From positions 1 to 64,000 of the forward strand of contig NZ_FTNC01000007.1 in NCBI RefSeq assembly GCF_900156285.1: DNA of 64,000 nucleotides, written 5' to 3'. The notes under the pieces were generated by a model that was given only the letters and a program-made list of their open reading frames with translations, did not search any database and was not told the origin of the DNA. Source of the DNA: Halanaerobium kushneri (GTDB lineage: Bacteria; Bacillota; Halanaerobiia; Halanaerobiales; Halanaerobiaceae). Shown in pieces: positions 34,918 through 43,273 of this stretch. Positions within the stretch are counted from its first letter, which is position 1. The number at the start of each line of letters is the position of its first letter. A program made the translations under genes and the position numbers.

Positions 34918-34978
34918 AACACCTCGGACTACAAAAGTATTTTTAAAATTTACTTGACTTTTCAGAAACAATGCATAT

Positions 34979-35038
34979 ACAACCAGGGATGAAATTGAAC
35001 ATGTTTTAGATAAGTTAGAATCTTTACGTGAATTATAA
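34979..35038 (+). pseudogene. Detached 3' end of the cysteine desulfurase
   Basis: Codes for TTRDEIEHVLDKLESLREL and a stop, in frame with GKY of the upstream fragment once IS3 and one target duplication are removed. It confirms the insertion as recent and uncomplicated. Confidence 0.85.
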
Positions 35039-35134
35039 TATTTAGAGGAGGAGATAATTGATGGGGTAGAGTTAAGTAATATGACAGAATTTACTCAGTG
35101 GATTATTGAGGCTGATAAGGTAATTAATTTTTAG
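35039..35134 (+). pseudogene. 3' remnant of a possible DsrE-like sulfur-relay gene
   Basis: Open from the desulfurase stop to 35134 in the same phase: EEEIIDGVELSN, then MTEFTQWIIEADKVINF. The ending resembles C-termini of DsrE/TusD-like proteins, which often sit next to cysteine desulfurases. The 5' part is missing. Assignment is tentative. Confidence 0.4.
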
Positions 35135-35162
35135 TGAATTTATAATTGTAAACTGAACTTAG

Positions 35163-35228
35163 AGATGATATCCCCTCAGAGAAGCTTCATTTTTTCGATT
35201 AATGATGGAGCTTTTCTGGGGGTTTTAT
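35163..35228 (+). terminator. Hairpin-terminator repeat
   Basis: GAGATGATATCCCCTCAGAGAAG... pairing with ...GGAGCTTTTCTGGGGG and a T-rich run; loop TTTTTTCGATTAATGA differs from other copies. The rest of the gap to 35405 shows no gene or further structure that I can support. Confidence 0.7.
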
Positions 35229-35405
35229 TTGTTAATAATATCTATTATTGGACAATTATCACTGTCTTTTGCTTTAATACAATCAAAGACAAATGGAAGA
35301 AATATTAAGTCCACAATGCAGAACAAAGGGGAAAAAGTTAGTGTAGTAACAATAAAAACTGATTGAAAAAGAAGTTGAAAGGAATAACTCTTGTCAAATC
35401 TGATA

Positions 35406-36173
35406 TTATAAAGAAAATATTAATATTAATCCAAGTGGAATACAATAATAGGCAAAATAATGAAGTTTTTGTTCTTTTATCATTTTTAAGAAAAAGTTAA
35501 TAGCAAGATAACCTGTGATCATTGATGATATAGTAGCTAAAAATAGATAGAAATAATTTAGGTCAGTTGTACCATTTAAAGTTAATTCTTTTAGTTTGAG
35601 AAGAGTTGCTCCTCCTATGACAGGTATAGAAAGAATAAACGAAAATTTGGTAGCAAGTTCTCTGTTTAAATTTTTATATAAGCCGGCAGCTATAGTAGAT
35701 CCAGAGCGAGATAAACCGGGGAAAATTGCGAGTGCCTGAGCTAGTCCTATAAAAATTGAATCTAAAACCGACATATCTTTTATCTTCCGTTTATTGATTG
35801 TTATTTTATTAGTTAGCCAGAGTATTATACCGGTAATTATTAAAAAAAACCCGACAACAGTTAAAGAAGAATTCATTTTTTCAAAAAAATCTTCAAAAAA
35901 TATCCCTACAACTGCAGCAGGGATTGAGCCGATTATGATATATAGATTAAAAGTCTTATAGTCATCCTTAAAATAAATCATATTTAGTATATCCTGGTAA
36001 TACACAAAAAATATTGCCAGTAAAGTTCCAAAATGCAAAAAGATGTCAATTGTCAGTCCAGCTTTAATATCTAAAAAATATTTAAAAAGCACAATATGCC
36101 CTGAACTGCTGATTGGTAAGAACTCAGTTATTCCCTGGATTACGCCTACAACTAAGTACTTAATAATTTCCAT
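35406..36173 (-). CDS. uppP: Undecaprenyl-diphosphatase (BacA/UppP)
   Basis: 255 residues, about eight helices. The catalytic region is complete: GVIQGITEFLPISSSGHIVL (Glu and the SSSGH histidine) and FPGLSRSGSTIAAGL. The enzyme dephosphorylates undecaprenyl diphosphate to recycle the lipid carrier for peptidoglycan; it also confers bacitracin tolerance. The ATG at 36173 is chosen over an in-frame codon 51 nt upstream because GGAGG lies 8 nt before it and the protein then begins MEIIKYLVVG like its relatives. It is monocistronic and divergent from the LysM-M23 gene, another cell-wall function. Confidence 0.9.
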   Translation of the reverse strand: MEIIKYLVVGVIQGITEFLPISSSGHIVLFKYFLDIKAGLTIDIFLHFGTLLAIFFVYYQDILNMIYFKDDYKTFNLYIIIGSIPAAVVGIFFEDFFEKMNSSLTVVGFFLIITGIILWLTNKITINKRKIKDMSVLDSIFIGLAQALAIFPGLSRSGSTIAAGLYKNLNRELATKFSFILSIPVIGGATLLKLKELTLNGTTDLNYFYLFLATISSMITGYLAINFFLKMIKEQKLHYFAYYCIPLGLILIFSL

Positions 36174-36417
36174 AAATAACCTCCAATATAATTTTATTAA
36201 ATTATTATAGCATATAGTTCTCATTTTAACAAATTGAGTTTTTACTCCTGTTTCAATAATTTAATTAAGTCCGGTGAATAGTAGGGTGAAAGATTTTTTT
36301 GACGCTAGGGAAGAAATATAGTATAATATATTTGAACATCTACTCATACATTAAAAGTTTATTCTATTCTTTACTATTTTTATACAATACTAATGAAAAC
36401 AGGGAGCAATCTGAAAT

Positions 36418-37548
36418 ATGAAAAAAAGATTTATAGCTATTCTTTTATTAATTGCATTTACAATAATTTACAAAAACTTTGTTCTGGGAGAGCGGCATTT
36501 GGAAAGCACAAGAGTTCCCAGAGGATCTATTTCTGTAAAAAAAGAACTTGATCTTAAGCGAAACTCAAAAGAAAATTCAGATTTTAGTTTGATTATAACG
36601 GAAAAGCGAAAAAATGCACTGGAGAGAAAGACCGATTTTGTTAAAATCAAAGAAGAATTTAACCTCTCAGAGAATTCAGATCTTAATTTTGCAGAAAATC
36701 AGTTAGAATTTAATAATAAATTAGAATACATAGAAAAATTATATAAAGATAAAGACACAAAGTATAATATTGAAAGCTCCAGTCAGGGTTTTACTGAAGA
36801 ATTAGTTAAAGAAAATAGTCGAAAGCCGGGCAGTAGAATTGGCTTAATTAATCAAATAAAAAAGCACAGAGTAGAAAACGGTGAAACTCTTTGGGATATT
36901 GCTCAAAAGCACAATGTGGATTTAGATACTTTAATTGGGGCAAACGATATTAATAATATTAATAAAATAAAACCCGGTCAAACGATTAAGGTTCTTCCAG
37001 TAAAAGGGATCTTATATAAAATAAGTCCGGGGGAGAATCTTTCATCTATTACTGATAAGTTTAATATAAGTTTAAACAAAATTATTGCCAGTAATTTAAT
37101 TAATAATCCAAATAGGGTTCAACCTGGTGATACATTAATCTTACCTGGAGCAAAACCTGAATTTGGTTATCGTGATCGCCTTGAAAAAGTATTTACTAAA
37201 CCAGTATATGCAAGAATCTCGTCTTATTTTGGTAGGAGATGGGGTAGAATGCATGAAGGTATTGATTATGCAGCTCCTTCAGGTTCGAAAGTGAAAGCAT
37301 CAGGTGAAGGTAGAGTTGTATATAGTGGTTGGGCTAGAGGTTATGGTAAAACTATTATTATTGAACACCAAAAAGGAATGAGAACACTTTATGCACACAA
37401 TTCTAAGTTGATAGTCAATACTGGAGATAGAGTTTCAAAAGGTGATTTAATAGCAAAATCCGGTAATACCGGTAATACAACAGGACCAAATGTGCATTTT
37501 GAGGTTCAGGTTAATGGAAGACCAGTTGATCCTTTATCATATATTTAA
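36418..37548 (+). CDS. LysM-M23 cell-wall endopeptidase
   Basis: 376 residues. The N-terminal hydrophobic segment (~5-24) exports or anchors the protein; a linker follows to ~155. Two LysM modules (HRVENGETLWDIAQKH ~158-201 and YKISPGENLSSI ~203-245) bind peptidoglycan. The M23 peptidase domain has the zinc ligands HEGIDYAAP and HVHFEVQ-like VHFEVQ near the end. It resembles sporulation/division or envelope-remodelling DD-endopeptidases (NlpD/SpoIIQ style). Exact role unknown; all catalytic positions are present. A terminator hairpin (37551-37577) follows. Confidence 0.88.
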   Translation: MKKRFIAILLLIAFTIIYKNFVLGERHLESTRVPRGSISVKKELDLKRNSKENSDFSLIITEKRKNALERKTDFVKIKEEFNLSENSDLNFAENQLEFNNKLEYIEKLYKDKDTKYNIESSSQGFTEELVKENSRKPGSRIGLINQIKKHRVENGETLWDIAQKHNVDLDTLIGANDINNINKIKPGQTIKVLPVKGILYKISPGENLSSITDKFNISLNKIIASNLINNPNRVQPGDTLILPGAKPEFGYRDRLEKVFTKPVYARISSYFGRRWGRMHEGIDYAAPSGSKVKASGEGRVVYSGWARGYGKTIIIEHQKGMRTLYAHNSKLIVNTGDRVSKGDLIAKSGNTGNTTGPNVHFEVQVNGRPVDPLSYI

Positions 37549-37550
37549 AA

Positions 37551-37578
37551 GGTTTACCTAAGGGTAAATCTTTTTATT
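37551..37578 (+). terminator. Intrinsic terminator
   Basis: GGTTTACC / GGTAAATC stem with TAAG loop and a T-rich tail (TTTTTATTT). Confidence 0.65.
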
Positions 37579-37586
37579 TAAACAAT

Positions 37587-37660
37587 ATATGAATAATTGC
37601 TCAATCATTGTTGACAAAAATCGAATTCAATGGTATACTATATATGAACAATTATTCAAT
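37587..37660 (+). promoter_or_regulatory. Metal-efflux promoter with two ArsR/SmtB-type operators
   Basis: TTGACA (37611-37616), 17-bp spacer, TATACT (37634-37639). Operator-like ATATGAATAATTGCTCAAT (37587-37605) lies just upstream of -35, and ATATGAACAATTATTCAAT (37642-37660) just after -10; they match at 16 of 19 positions and are 55 bp apart. ATATGAACA...TATTCA is the known binding pattern of Zn/Cd-sensing ArsR proteins (CzrA, CadC, NmtR). The likely regulator is the ArsR protein at 40765. Confidence 0.75.
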
Positions 37661-37696
37661 TAATCATATATTAAATTATAACTAGGGAGGATTATT

Positions 37697-39925
37697 ATGC
37701 CAGAAAAAGCAGAAAATAAGAAAAAGAAATTTGAACTAGAAGGTTTGGCCTGTACTAATTGTGCAGGTAAGATTGAGAAAGAAGTTAATAATTTAGAGGA
37801 TATAGAAAAGGTGAGTTTGAATTTTGCTACCAGCACGATTACTGTTGAAGGAGAGGGTGCTGATAATTCATTTGAAAATGAATTGCAAGAAATTGCAGAT
37901 AGAATAGAACCTGGCTTAACTGTTAAGGAGTCTAGAAATAGACGAAAAAGAGCTAATCAAAAGTCTGATCACAACCAGGTCCATGAACATAATCACGAGG
38001 ACGGTCGTGTAAATGATCACGAAGAGAGTCACGATCATGGGGTTGACGATGAAAATTCTTATCTTAAAAAACGATTCTGGCCGGGAACAATAATTTTTGC
38101 TCTGGCAATAATTCTATTCGAACTACCATTTTTGGAAGTAGAATTGGGAAGTTTATCAATATATCTGGAATGGCTACTTTTTGGTTCCAGTTACCTGCTT
38201 ATCGGTGGACCAGTATTAATGGCAGCTTTCAAAAATATAAAGCGAGGCCAGGTCTTTGATGAGAACTTCTTAATGAGTATAGCAACAATTGGAGCTTTTT
38301 CTATTCAGGAGTTTCCTGAAGGTGTAGCAGTAATGCTTTTCTACATGGTTGGTGAGATTTTCCAGGAAAGAGCAGTTGACCGTTCCAGACGCTCAATTAA
38401 AAAATTAATGGATATAAGACCTGATTATGCTAATTTAAAACTTGAAGATACAACAAAAGAGGTTGACCCTGAAGATGTTCAAATAGGTGATATAATAATT
38501 ATAAAACCTGGTGAAAAAGTACCACTTGATGGAGAAGTGCTTGAAGGAAGTTCTATGGTAGATACTTCAGCACTTACCGGGGAATCTGTTCCGCGTAAAG
38601 TTGAAACTGGTGATGAAATTTTGAGTGGAACAATTAACAAAGATGGTTTATTAACAGTAGAAGTGACAAAAGAATATGGTCAGTCAACAGTATCTAAGAT
38701 TTTGGAACTTGTGGAAAATGCCAGTGCAAAAAAAGCACCAACTGAGAAGTTTATTACTAAATTTGCCCGTTATTATACACCGGTTGTAGTCTATTCGGCT
38801 CTGGCTATTGCGGTCTTACCGCCACTATTTTTACAGGGAGCAGCCTTTGCAGACTGGTTTTATCGAGCTCTTATCTTTTTAGTTATTTCCTGTCCCTGTG
38901 CACTTGTAGTATCCATTCCGTTAGGATTTTTTGGAGGAATAGGTCGAGCATCGCGACAGGGCGTTCTGGTTAAAGGTGGTAATTATCTGGAAGCACTGAA
39001 CAATGTTAGTCAAATAGTATTTGATAAAACTGGAACTTTAACTAAAGGAGAATTTGCTGTTAGTAAGGTGGAATCATATAATGGCTTTAATAATGAGCAG
39101 ATTTTAACTATGGCTGCTTATGCTGAAAGTCATTCCACCCACCCGATAGCAAAGTCCATTGTCGAAGCGTTTGACCAGAAAATTGATAATCAAAGAATAA
39201 AAGATTATCAGGAAATTTCTGGACACGGGATTAAAGCTGTGGTTGATGACAAAGAAATTCTGGCAGGTAATATCAAATTAATGAATAAAAATAACATTGA
39301 ATATCAGGAAGTTGATGCAGATGGAACAATTGTTTATCTAGCGATTGAAAATAAATACGCAGGTTATATAACAATTACGGATGAATTAAAAGAGGATTCG
39401 ATAAAGGCAATTAAGGGTTTAAAAGAATTAGGTATTAAACAGTTAACTATGTTAACTGGTGATCGGGAGGCAGTTGCCGGGAGAGTAGCCCAGCGGCTTG
39501 GCTTAGATAATTATTATTCTGAACTTCTACCGGATCAGAAGGTAGATGAAATTGAAGAATTACTTGGCAGACAGAAAGAAAATGATAAACTTATCTTTGT
39601 AGGAGATGGAATCAATGATGCACCTGTTCTGGCTCGCTCTGATATAGGTGTTGCTATGGGAGGACTTGGTTCAGATGCAGCTATTGAGGCGGCAGATGTT
39701 GTCTTAATGACAGATGAGCCTTCAAAATTAATTACTGCTATTAATACTGCCCGGAGAACAAGAAAAATTGTCTGGCAGAACATTATTCTGGCCTTAGGTG
39801 TAAAAGGTATAGTACTTATAATGGGTGCTGTGGGTTTAGCAACCATGTGGGGAGCAGTCTTTGCCGATGTAGGTGTGGCATTAATTGCTGTCTTTAATGC
39901 TATGAGAATTAGCCGTAATGTTTAA
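37697..39925 (+). CDS. cadA: Cd2+/Zn2+/Pb2+-exporting P1B-type ATPase
   Basis: 742 residues. The N-terminal heavy-metal domain has the CTNC site (LACTNCAGKIEKEV); a His/Asp/Glu-rich linker (~94-118) can also bind metal. Core motifs: transmembrane SCPCALV (the CPC metal site), phosphorylation site DKTGTLT, HP locus SHSTHPIAKS, and GDGINDAPVLA. It is a plasma-membrane pump for divalent soft metals; CPC and the linker favour Cd/Zn/Pb over Cu. AGGGAGG precedes the ATG. The promoter carries two ArsR-type operators, so induction by metal is expected. Confidence 0.92.
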   Translation: MPEKAENKKKKFELEGLACTNCAGKIEKEVNNLEDIEKVSLNFATSTITVEGEGADNSFENELQEIADRIEPGLTVKESRNRRKRANQKSDHNQVHEHNHEDGRVNDHEESHDHGVDDENSYLKKRFWPGTIIFALAIILFELPFLEVELGSLSIYLEWLLFGSSYLLIGGPVLMAAFKNIKRGQVFDENFLMSIATIGAFSIQEFPEGVAVMLFYMVGEIFQERAVDRSRRSIKKLMDIRPDYANLKLEDTTKEVDPEDVQIGDIIIIKPGEKVPLDGEVLEGSSMVDTSALTGESVPRKVETGDEILSGTINKDGLLTVEVTKEYGQSTVSKILELVENASAKKAPTEKFITKFARYYTPVVVYSALAIAVLPPLFLQGAAFADWFYRALIFLVISCPCALVVSIPLGFFGGIGRASRQGVLVKGGNYLEALNNVSQIVFDKTGTLTKGEFAVSKVESYNGFNNEQILTMAAYAESHSTHPIAKSIVEAFDQKIDNQRIKDYQEISGHGIKAVVDDKEILAGNIKLMNKNNIEYQEVDADGTIVYLAIENKYAGYITITDELKEDSIKAIKGLKELGIKQLTMLTGDREAVAGRVAQRLGLDNYYSELLPDQKVDEIEELLGRQKENDKLIFVGDGINDAPVLARSDIGVAMGGLGSDAAIEAADVVLMTDEPSKLITAINTARRTRKIVWQNIILALGVKGIVLIMGAVGLATMWGAVFADVGVALIAVFNAMRISRNV

Positions 39926-40032
39926 TTAAGCAAGTAAAAAATCCCTCTGAAGCTTAAAAATAATTTCATCAGAAATATGTTTGGATAAAATCTTCAGGGG
40001 GAAATCATTTATAAGGCTGTGGGGGGATTATA

Positions 40033-40652
40033 ATGAAATATTATGATATCTTTTCTTATCTATATGATCTACTAGCACCTGACTGGTATTATCACAAGCC
40101 GCGAAAATTTGCTATTGAAAAACTGGATTTTAAAAAAACAGTAATATAATAGTTTTACCCTGTGGAACTGGACAAAGTTTTAAATATCTTAAAAATCAGT
40201 TGAAAAGTAATGGTTTAATAATTGGTATTGATTATTCTGAAGGAATGTTGACAAAAGCCAGAAAAAAAATTAGAAAAAAAGGTTGGGATAATATAATAAC
40301 TTTACATGAAGATGCTGCTAGATTTAATAAATCTGATATTGCATCTATTTCAGAAGAAGAATTAAATATTGATGCTATCTATCTCGAATTGGGTTTATCA
40401 GCTATGCCTGAATGGCAAAAAGTTATTGATAAAAGTCTTTCGCTTGTAAGGGTTGGCGGTAAAATTGTTATTATGGATTGGTATATGGAAGAACTCAATT
40501 TATGGGGCCGTTTTATAGACTTAATTGGTAATGCTGATGTTACTAGACCAACCTGGGAGTATTTAAAAAGCAGAAAAGAAGTGAAAGATTTTAATTTAAA
40601 TCACAGTTTTAAAAATGGCGGTGTCTTTGTTGCTTCAGGATATAAAGTTTAA
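40033..40652 (+). pseudogene. SAM-dependent methyltransferase, frameshifted
   Basis: The first part (MKYYDIFSYLYDLLAPDWYY to FKKTVI) stops at 40146. Shifting frame by one at about 40140 resumes as NIIVLPCGTGQSFKYLKNQL, the SAM-binding motif I, then GIDYSEGML and GGKIVIMDWYMEEL. One missing or extra base near the A7 run explains the break, so this is a recent pseudogene or a sequencing slip. It lies between the metal pump and its regulator and may once have acted on a metal or metalloid; the substrate is unknown. Confidence 0.75.
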
Positions 40653-40764
40653 CCCCAATAATTGCTGCTGTATAATTTAGATTAAAGTAAATGCCTTCTA
40701 TTAGAAATTAATCTATGTTAAAATAAATATAAGGTGCTAGTTTTGATTTGGGGGAGATGATTTA

Positions 40765-41133
40765 ATGGCAAAAGACAAAAATTTTTGTGATATGTGTGAA
40801 GTGTTTGACCCGGATGAGCAGGTTGTAAATTTAATGAAAGACCGTAAACTTCAAGAAAATATTGTTTATCAGCTTTCAGAACTATTTAAGACCATAGGAG
40901 ATCCAACACGGATAAATATTTTATATGCTTTAAAAGATAGGGAGTTATGTGTTTATGATTTGTCTGAAATACTGGAAATGAGTTCTTCTGCAATATCTCA
41001 TCAATTAAGAGTTCTTAGGAACAATAACCTAGTTAAATATCGAAAGGAAGGTAGGTCTGTTTATTACTCTCTGGATGATAATCATGTTTTATGTTTGTTT
41101 GGACAGGGTTTGAATCACGTTTTAGAGGATTAA
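40765..41133 (+). CDS. cadC: ArsR/SmtB-family metal-responsive repressor (CadC-like)
   Basis: 122 residues, winged helix. The alpha-3 metal motif ELCVYDLSE (ELCVxDL) matches CadC/ArsR sensors, an N-terminal FCDMC supplies further cysteines as in CadC, and a C-terminal DDNHVLCLFGQGLNHV resembles the alpha-5 Zn site. The recognition helix is SSSAISHQLRVLR. It should repress cadA until Cd, Pb or Zn binds. The matching operators lie in front of cadA, 3 kb upstream; none is seen at its own promoter. Confidence 0.87.
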   Translation: MAKDKNFCDMCEVFDPDEQVVNLMKDRKLQENIVYQLSELFKTIGDPTRINILYALKDRELCVYDLSEILEMSSSAISHQLRVLRNNNLVKYRKEGRSVYYSLDDNHVLCLFGQGLNHVLED

Positions 41134-41166
41134 TATTTTTATCTTTAGATGTAGTTTATAAAAATT

Positions 41167-41197
41167 AAACTTACTGGATTTTTCAGAAACAATGCAT
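41167..41197 (+). mobile_element. Residual right end of the IS3 element
   Basis: ACTTACTGGATTTTTCAGAA followed by ACAATGCAT matches the right terminus of the IS3 copy at 34947-34976 with few changes. No transposase is attached, so this is an excision or deletion scar. Confidence 0.55.
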
Positions 41198-41233
41198 TTT
41201 ATTATTGAACTATAAATTTGGGTGCGATTATTC

Positions 41234-41292
41234 ACCCTCAGAGAAACCTTCATTTTGTTCAGTTATTGATGGAGCTTTTCTGGGGGTTTTAT
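41234..41292 (+). terminator. Hairpin-terminator repeat
   Basis: ACCCTCAGAGAAACCTTCAT... pairing with ...ATGGAGCTTTTCTGGGGG and T-rich tail. With the following ~190 bp it duplicates 22780-23080, including the micropeptide gene. Confidence 0.7.
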
Positions 41293-41406
41293 TTTGTATA
41301 ATATTTTCTTCAGGGGGACTTAATAATTAGATATTATTTCGAGTTTTATGTAATATAATAAATTTAGGCTCAAGTAGTAAGTTGAAATATCAGGGAGGTG
41401 TTGAAA

Positions 41407-41478
41407 ATGAAAGATAAGAAAAAAGTAGCTAAGAAAAAACCTGAGAAGAAAGAAGAAAAAAAGGAAATAAAGAAGTAA
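41407..41478 (+). CDS. Lysine-rich micropeptide, copy 2 (23 aa)
   Basis: Begins MKDKKKVAKKKPEKKEEKK and ends EIKK; 15 of 23 residues are lysine. The 110 bp upstream (TTAATAATTAGATATTATTT to AGGGAGGTG) are almost identical to copy 1 at 22949, including the ribosome binding site, and a terminator follows at 41517. Substitutions and small indels between copies preserve the frame, which supports translation. The function is unknown; such a highly charged peptide could bind nucleic acid, membrane or ribosome, but that is speculation. Confidence 0.5.
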   Translation: MKDKKKVAKKKPEKKEEKKEIKK

Positions 41479-41516
41479 TTCCTTTAATAAGTCAAAACTA
41501 AACAATGTATATTTTT

Positions 41517-41548
41517 CCCTGTAGACTAATAGTTACAGGGTATTTTTT
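41517..41548 (+). terminator. Terminator of microgene copy 2
   Basis: CCCTGTA / TACAGGG with a 10-nt loop, followed by TATTTTTTG. Confidence 0.7.
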
Positions 41549-41562
41549 GTTGAACTATTTGA

Positions 41563-41774
41563 TTGGTGAAGTTGATGAGTGTTAAAAACCTCCGCACATA
41601 TCTATAAGTGCGGATAACTTTAACGGATTGAACAGTTTACATGTTTAGCTTAACTATAAATTATTATAATGTAAGGTGTAATCGAAATGAGTACACCTTG
41701 TTTAACATCGTAAAATTTAATATAGGTTTAGTCTGAACAACTATTATGAGAATCAGCTGATAGACTATTTTTTT
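41563..41774 (+). ncRNA. Conserved structured leader/ncRNA before the AAA ATPase-TOPRIM pair, copy 2
   Basis: Stem 1 CCGCAC / GTGCGG (41592-41597, 41608-41613) is perfect. Stem 2 AAGGTGT / ACACCTT (41673-41679, 41693-41699) encloses the same 13-nt loop length as copy 1. Stem 3 TAGTCT / AGACTA (41729-41734, 41762-41767) ends in seven T. A TATAAT-like box (41665-41670) lies just upstream of stem 2. Differences from copy 1 in stem 1 and stem 2 keep pairing (G-U exchanges). A terminated RNA preceding a toxin-like operon recalls RNA antitoxin loci; this role is inference. Confidence 0.5.
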
Positions 41775-41834
41775 GACTATAATCTAAACTTTTTAACGAA
41801 TATGATATTTTTTATATCGATTTTTCTGAAAATG

Positions 41835-41863
41835 TTGCTTTTTATCACTAATAGTTGTATAAT
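41835..41863 (+). promoter_or_regulatory. Promoter of ATPase-TOPRIM operon
   Basis: TTGCTT (41835-41840), 17-bp spacer, TATAAT (41858-41863), located between the leader's terminator and the ATPase start. Confidence 0.7.
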
Positions 41864-41884
41864 TTAATCAGTGGAGGTGATCAA

Positions 41885-43273
41885 ATGAAGGAGAGAATGC
41901 TGCGTCTGCAGCAGGTACAACTGAATAATTTTAAAAATGTTAGGCAGGGTCAGATTGATTTCAACAGTTATAAAAGCGAAGACTTTTTTTCTGAAACATC
42001 AGATGTGCTGGGAATATACGGCCAGAATGGTTCTGGTAAAACCGCTTTTATTGAAGCTTTGTGGATACTGAAACTGGTCCTGCTTGGAGAATCTCTGCCT
42101 GGAGATATTAAAGATTATATATACCAGGGTGAGAAAGAAGCTGCTATTAATTCTGTTTTTTCTATGACTTTAGGAGAAAATAAGTATCAACTATTTTATG
42201 AAATGGTAATTGAAAGAAGAGAAAATGCTGCTCCAGTTATTATTAAGGAAGATCTATCATATAAGAAACTTGAAGAAGATGGCTGGACATATAAGAGAGG
42301 GATAATAACTCACAACCTTGATGAGAAGGAGCAGTTGTTAAGTCCCCAGAAGAATTACAATTTGCTCACTAAAAACAATAAAGATGCTAAAGTGGACCTT
42401 AAAGTAGCCAAGGAGCTTGCGAAGAAGGAACAAACCTCTTTTATTTTTTCTAGTGAGATGGATCATATTTATAAGGGTAATAAAGCCTTTAGCGAATTTG
42501 CTGATATTATAATGGAGATTAAACAGTATGCTCGAATGAACCTGTTTGTGATCAGAAATTCTCGTTCAGGTATGATCAATGCCAATCTAATTATACCTTT
42601 CTGTTTTCAGCTTAGTGATTCAGAGAGAATAGAAGGTGGAGATCTGGCAATAGCTCTGTCTGAGCCGACAACAGTTCCTGAGCGGGTCCTCTCTACTGTT
42701 AAAAATGTTATCGAGAACTTAAACATTGTCTTAAAAGAGATAATACCAGAGCTAACAATTAAAATTAAAGAGTATGGAGAAGAATTGGATGAGAACGGTG
42801 ATCCAGTTATTAAAATAGAGCTGCTGGCAGAAAGAGGAGATATTAAGATTCCTTTGAGATATGAATCAGATGGTATTAAAAAGATCATATCTATCTTGAG
42901 TGCAATGATTGCTATGTATAATAAGCCTGGTATTTGTCTTGCAGTGGATGAACTTGATGCCGGTATATTTGAATACCTTTTAGGTGAAATTCTGGAGATC
43001 ATTCAGGATAGAGCTAAGGGGCAGTTGGTCTTTACTTCTCATAACCTAAGACCGCTGGAGAAACTGAATAAAGAGTCACTTATTTTTACAACTACTAATC
43101 CTCAGAATCGATATATTAGATTCACCAATGTTAAGGAAACCAATAATCTAAGAAGCTTCTATTATCGTGGAATTAAGTTAGGTGGACAGGACGAGGAAGT
43201 TTATGAGAGAACAAATGAATACAAAATAGCCAGAGCTTTTAGGGCTGCTGGTAGAGTTGATGCTGATGACTAG
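41885..43273 (+). CDS. AAA (OLD/ABC-type) ATPase, copy 2
   Basis: 462 residues from ATG 41885 (GGAGGTG 5 nt upstream). N-terminal LQQVQLNNFKNV, Walker A GQNGSGKT (46-53), Walker B in GICLAVDELDAGIFEYLL, switch His in TSHNLRPLEK: the layout of AAA_15/AAA_21 ATPases in two-gene defence systems. It overlaps the downstream TOPRIM gene by 14 nt, so the proteins are probably made together and form a complex that senses phage. It is nearly identical to the gene at 28099 over ~440 residues. I cannot assign it to AbiL, PARIS or another named system by eye. Confidence 0.8.
   Translation: MKERMLRLQQVQLNNFKNVRQGQIDFNSYKSEDFFSETSDVLGIYGQNGSGKTAFIEALWILKLVLLGESLPGDIKDYIYQGEKEAAINSVFSMTLGENKYQLFYEMVIERRENAAPVIIKEDLSYKKLEEDGWTYKRGIITHNLDEKEQLLSPQKNYNLLTKNNKDAKVDLKVAKELAKKEQTSFIFSSEMDHIYKGNKAFSEFADIIMEIKQYARMNLFVIRNSRSGMINANLIIPFCFQLSDSERIEGGDLAIALSEPTTVPERVLSTVKNVIENLNIVLKEIIPELTIKIKEYGEELDENGDPVIKIELLAERGDIKIPLRYESDGIKKIISILSAMIAMYNKPGICLAVDELDAGIFEYLLGEILEIIQDRAKGQLVFTSHNLRPLEKLNKESLIFTTTNPQNRYIRFTNVKETNNLRSFYYRGIKLGGQDEEVYERTNEYKIARAFRAAGRVDADD

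Larger units (their letters stand above)
33500..34976 (+). mobile_element. IS3-family insertion sequence
   Basis: About 1.48 kb with two overlapping-phase transposase frames. Ends are related inverted repeats: left TATAATGTTTCTAA..., right (complement) ATGCATTGTTTCTG... with similar following ~40 bp. ATAC at 33496-33499 and 34977-34980 is a 4-bp target duplication (ATATAC matches on both sides, so the edge is uncertain by 2 bp). Removing the element restores the cysteine desulfurase frame exactly. A fragment of the same right end occurs at 41167-41197. Confidence 0.87.

Noticed and set aside
35280-35375. Possible short gene near 35310-35364
   Set aside because: Frames of under 20 codons without ribosome binding sites; at most a decayed remnant.
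37586-37660. Pair of operator-like repeats as a simple transposon target duplication
   Set aside because: They bracket -35 and -10 boxes precisely and match ArsR-family operators, so regulation explains them better.
13446-41292. Hairpin repeats as a CRISPR array
   Set aside because: Copies are kilobases apart, not regularly spaced, and no cas genes are present.
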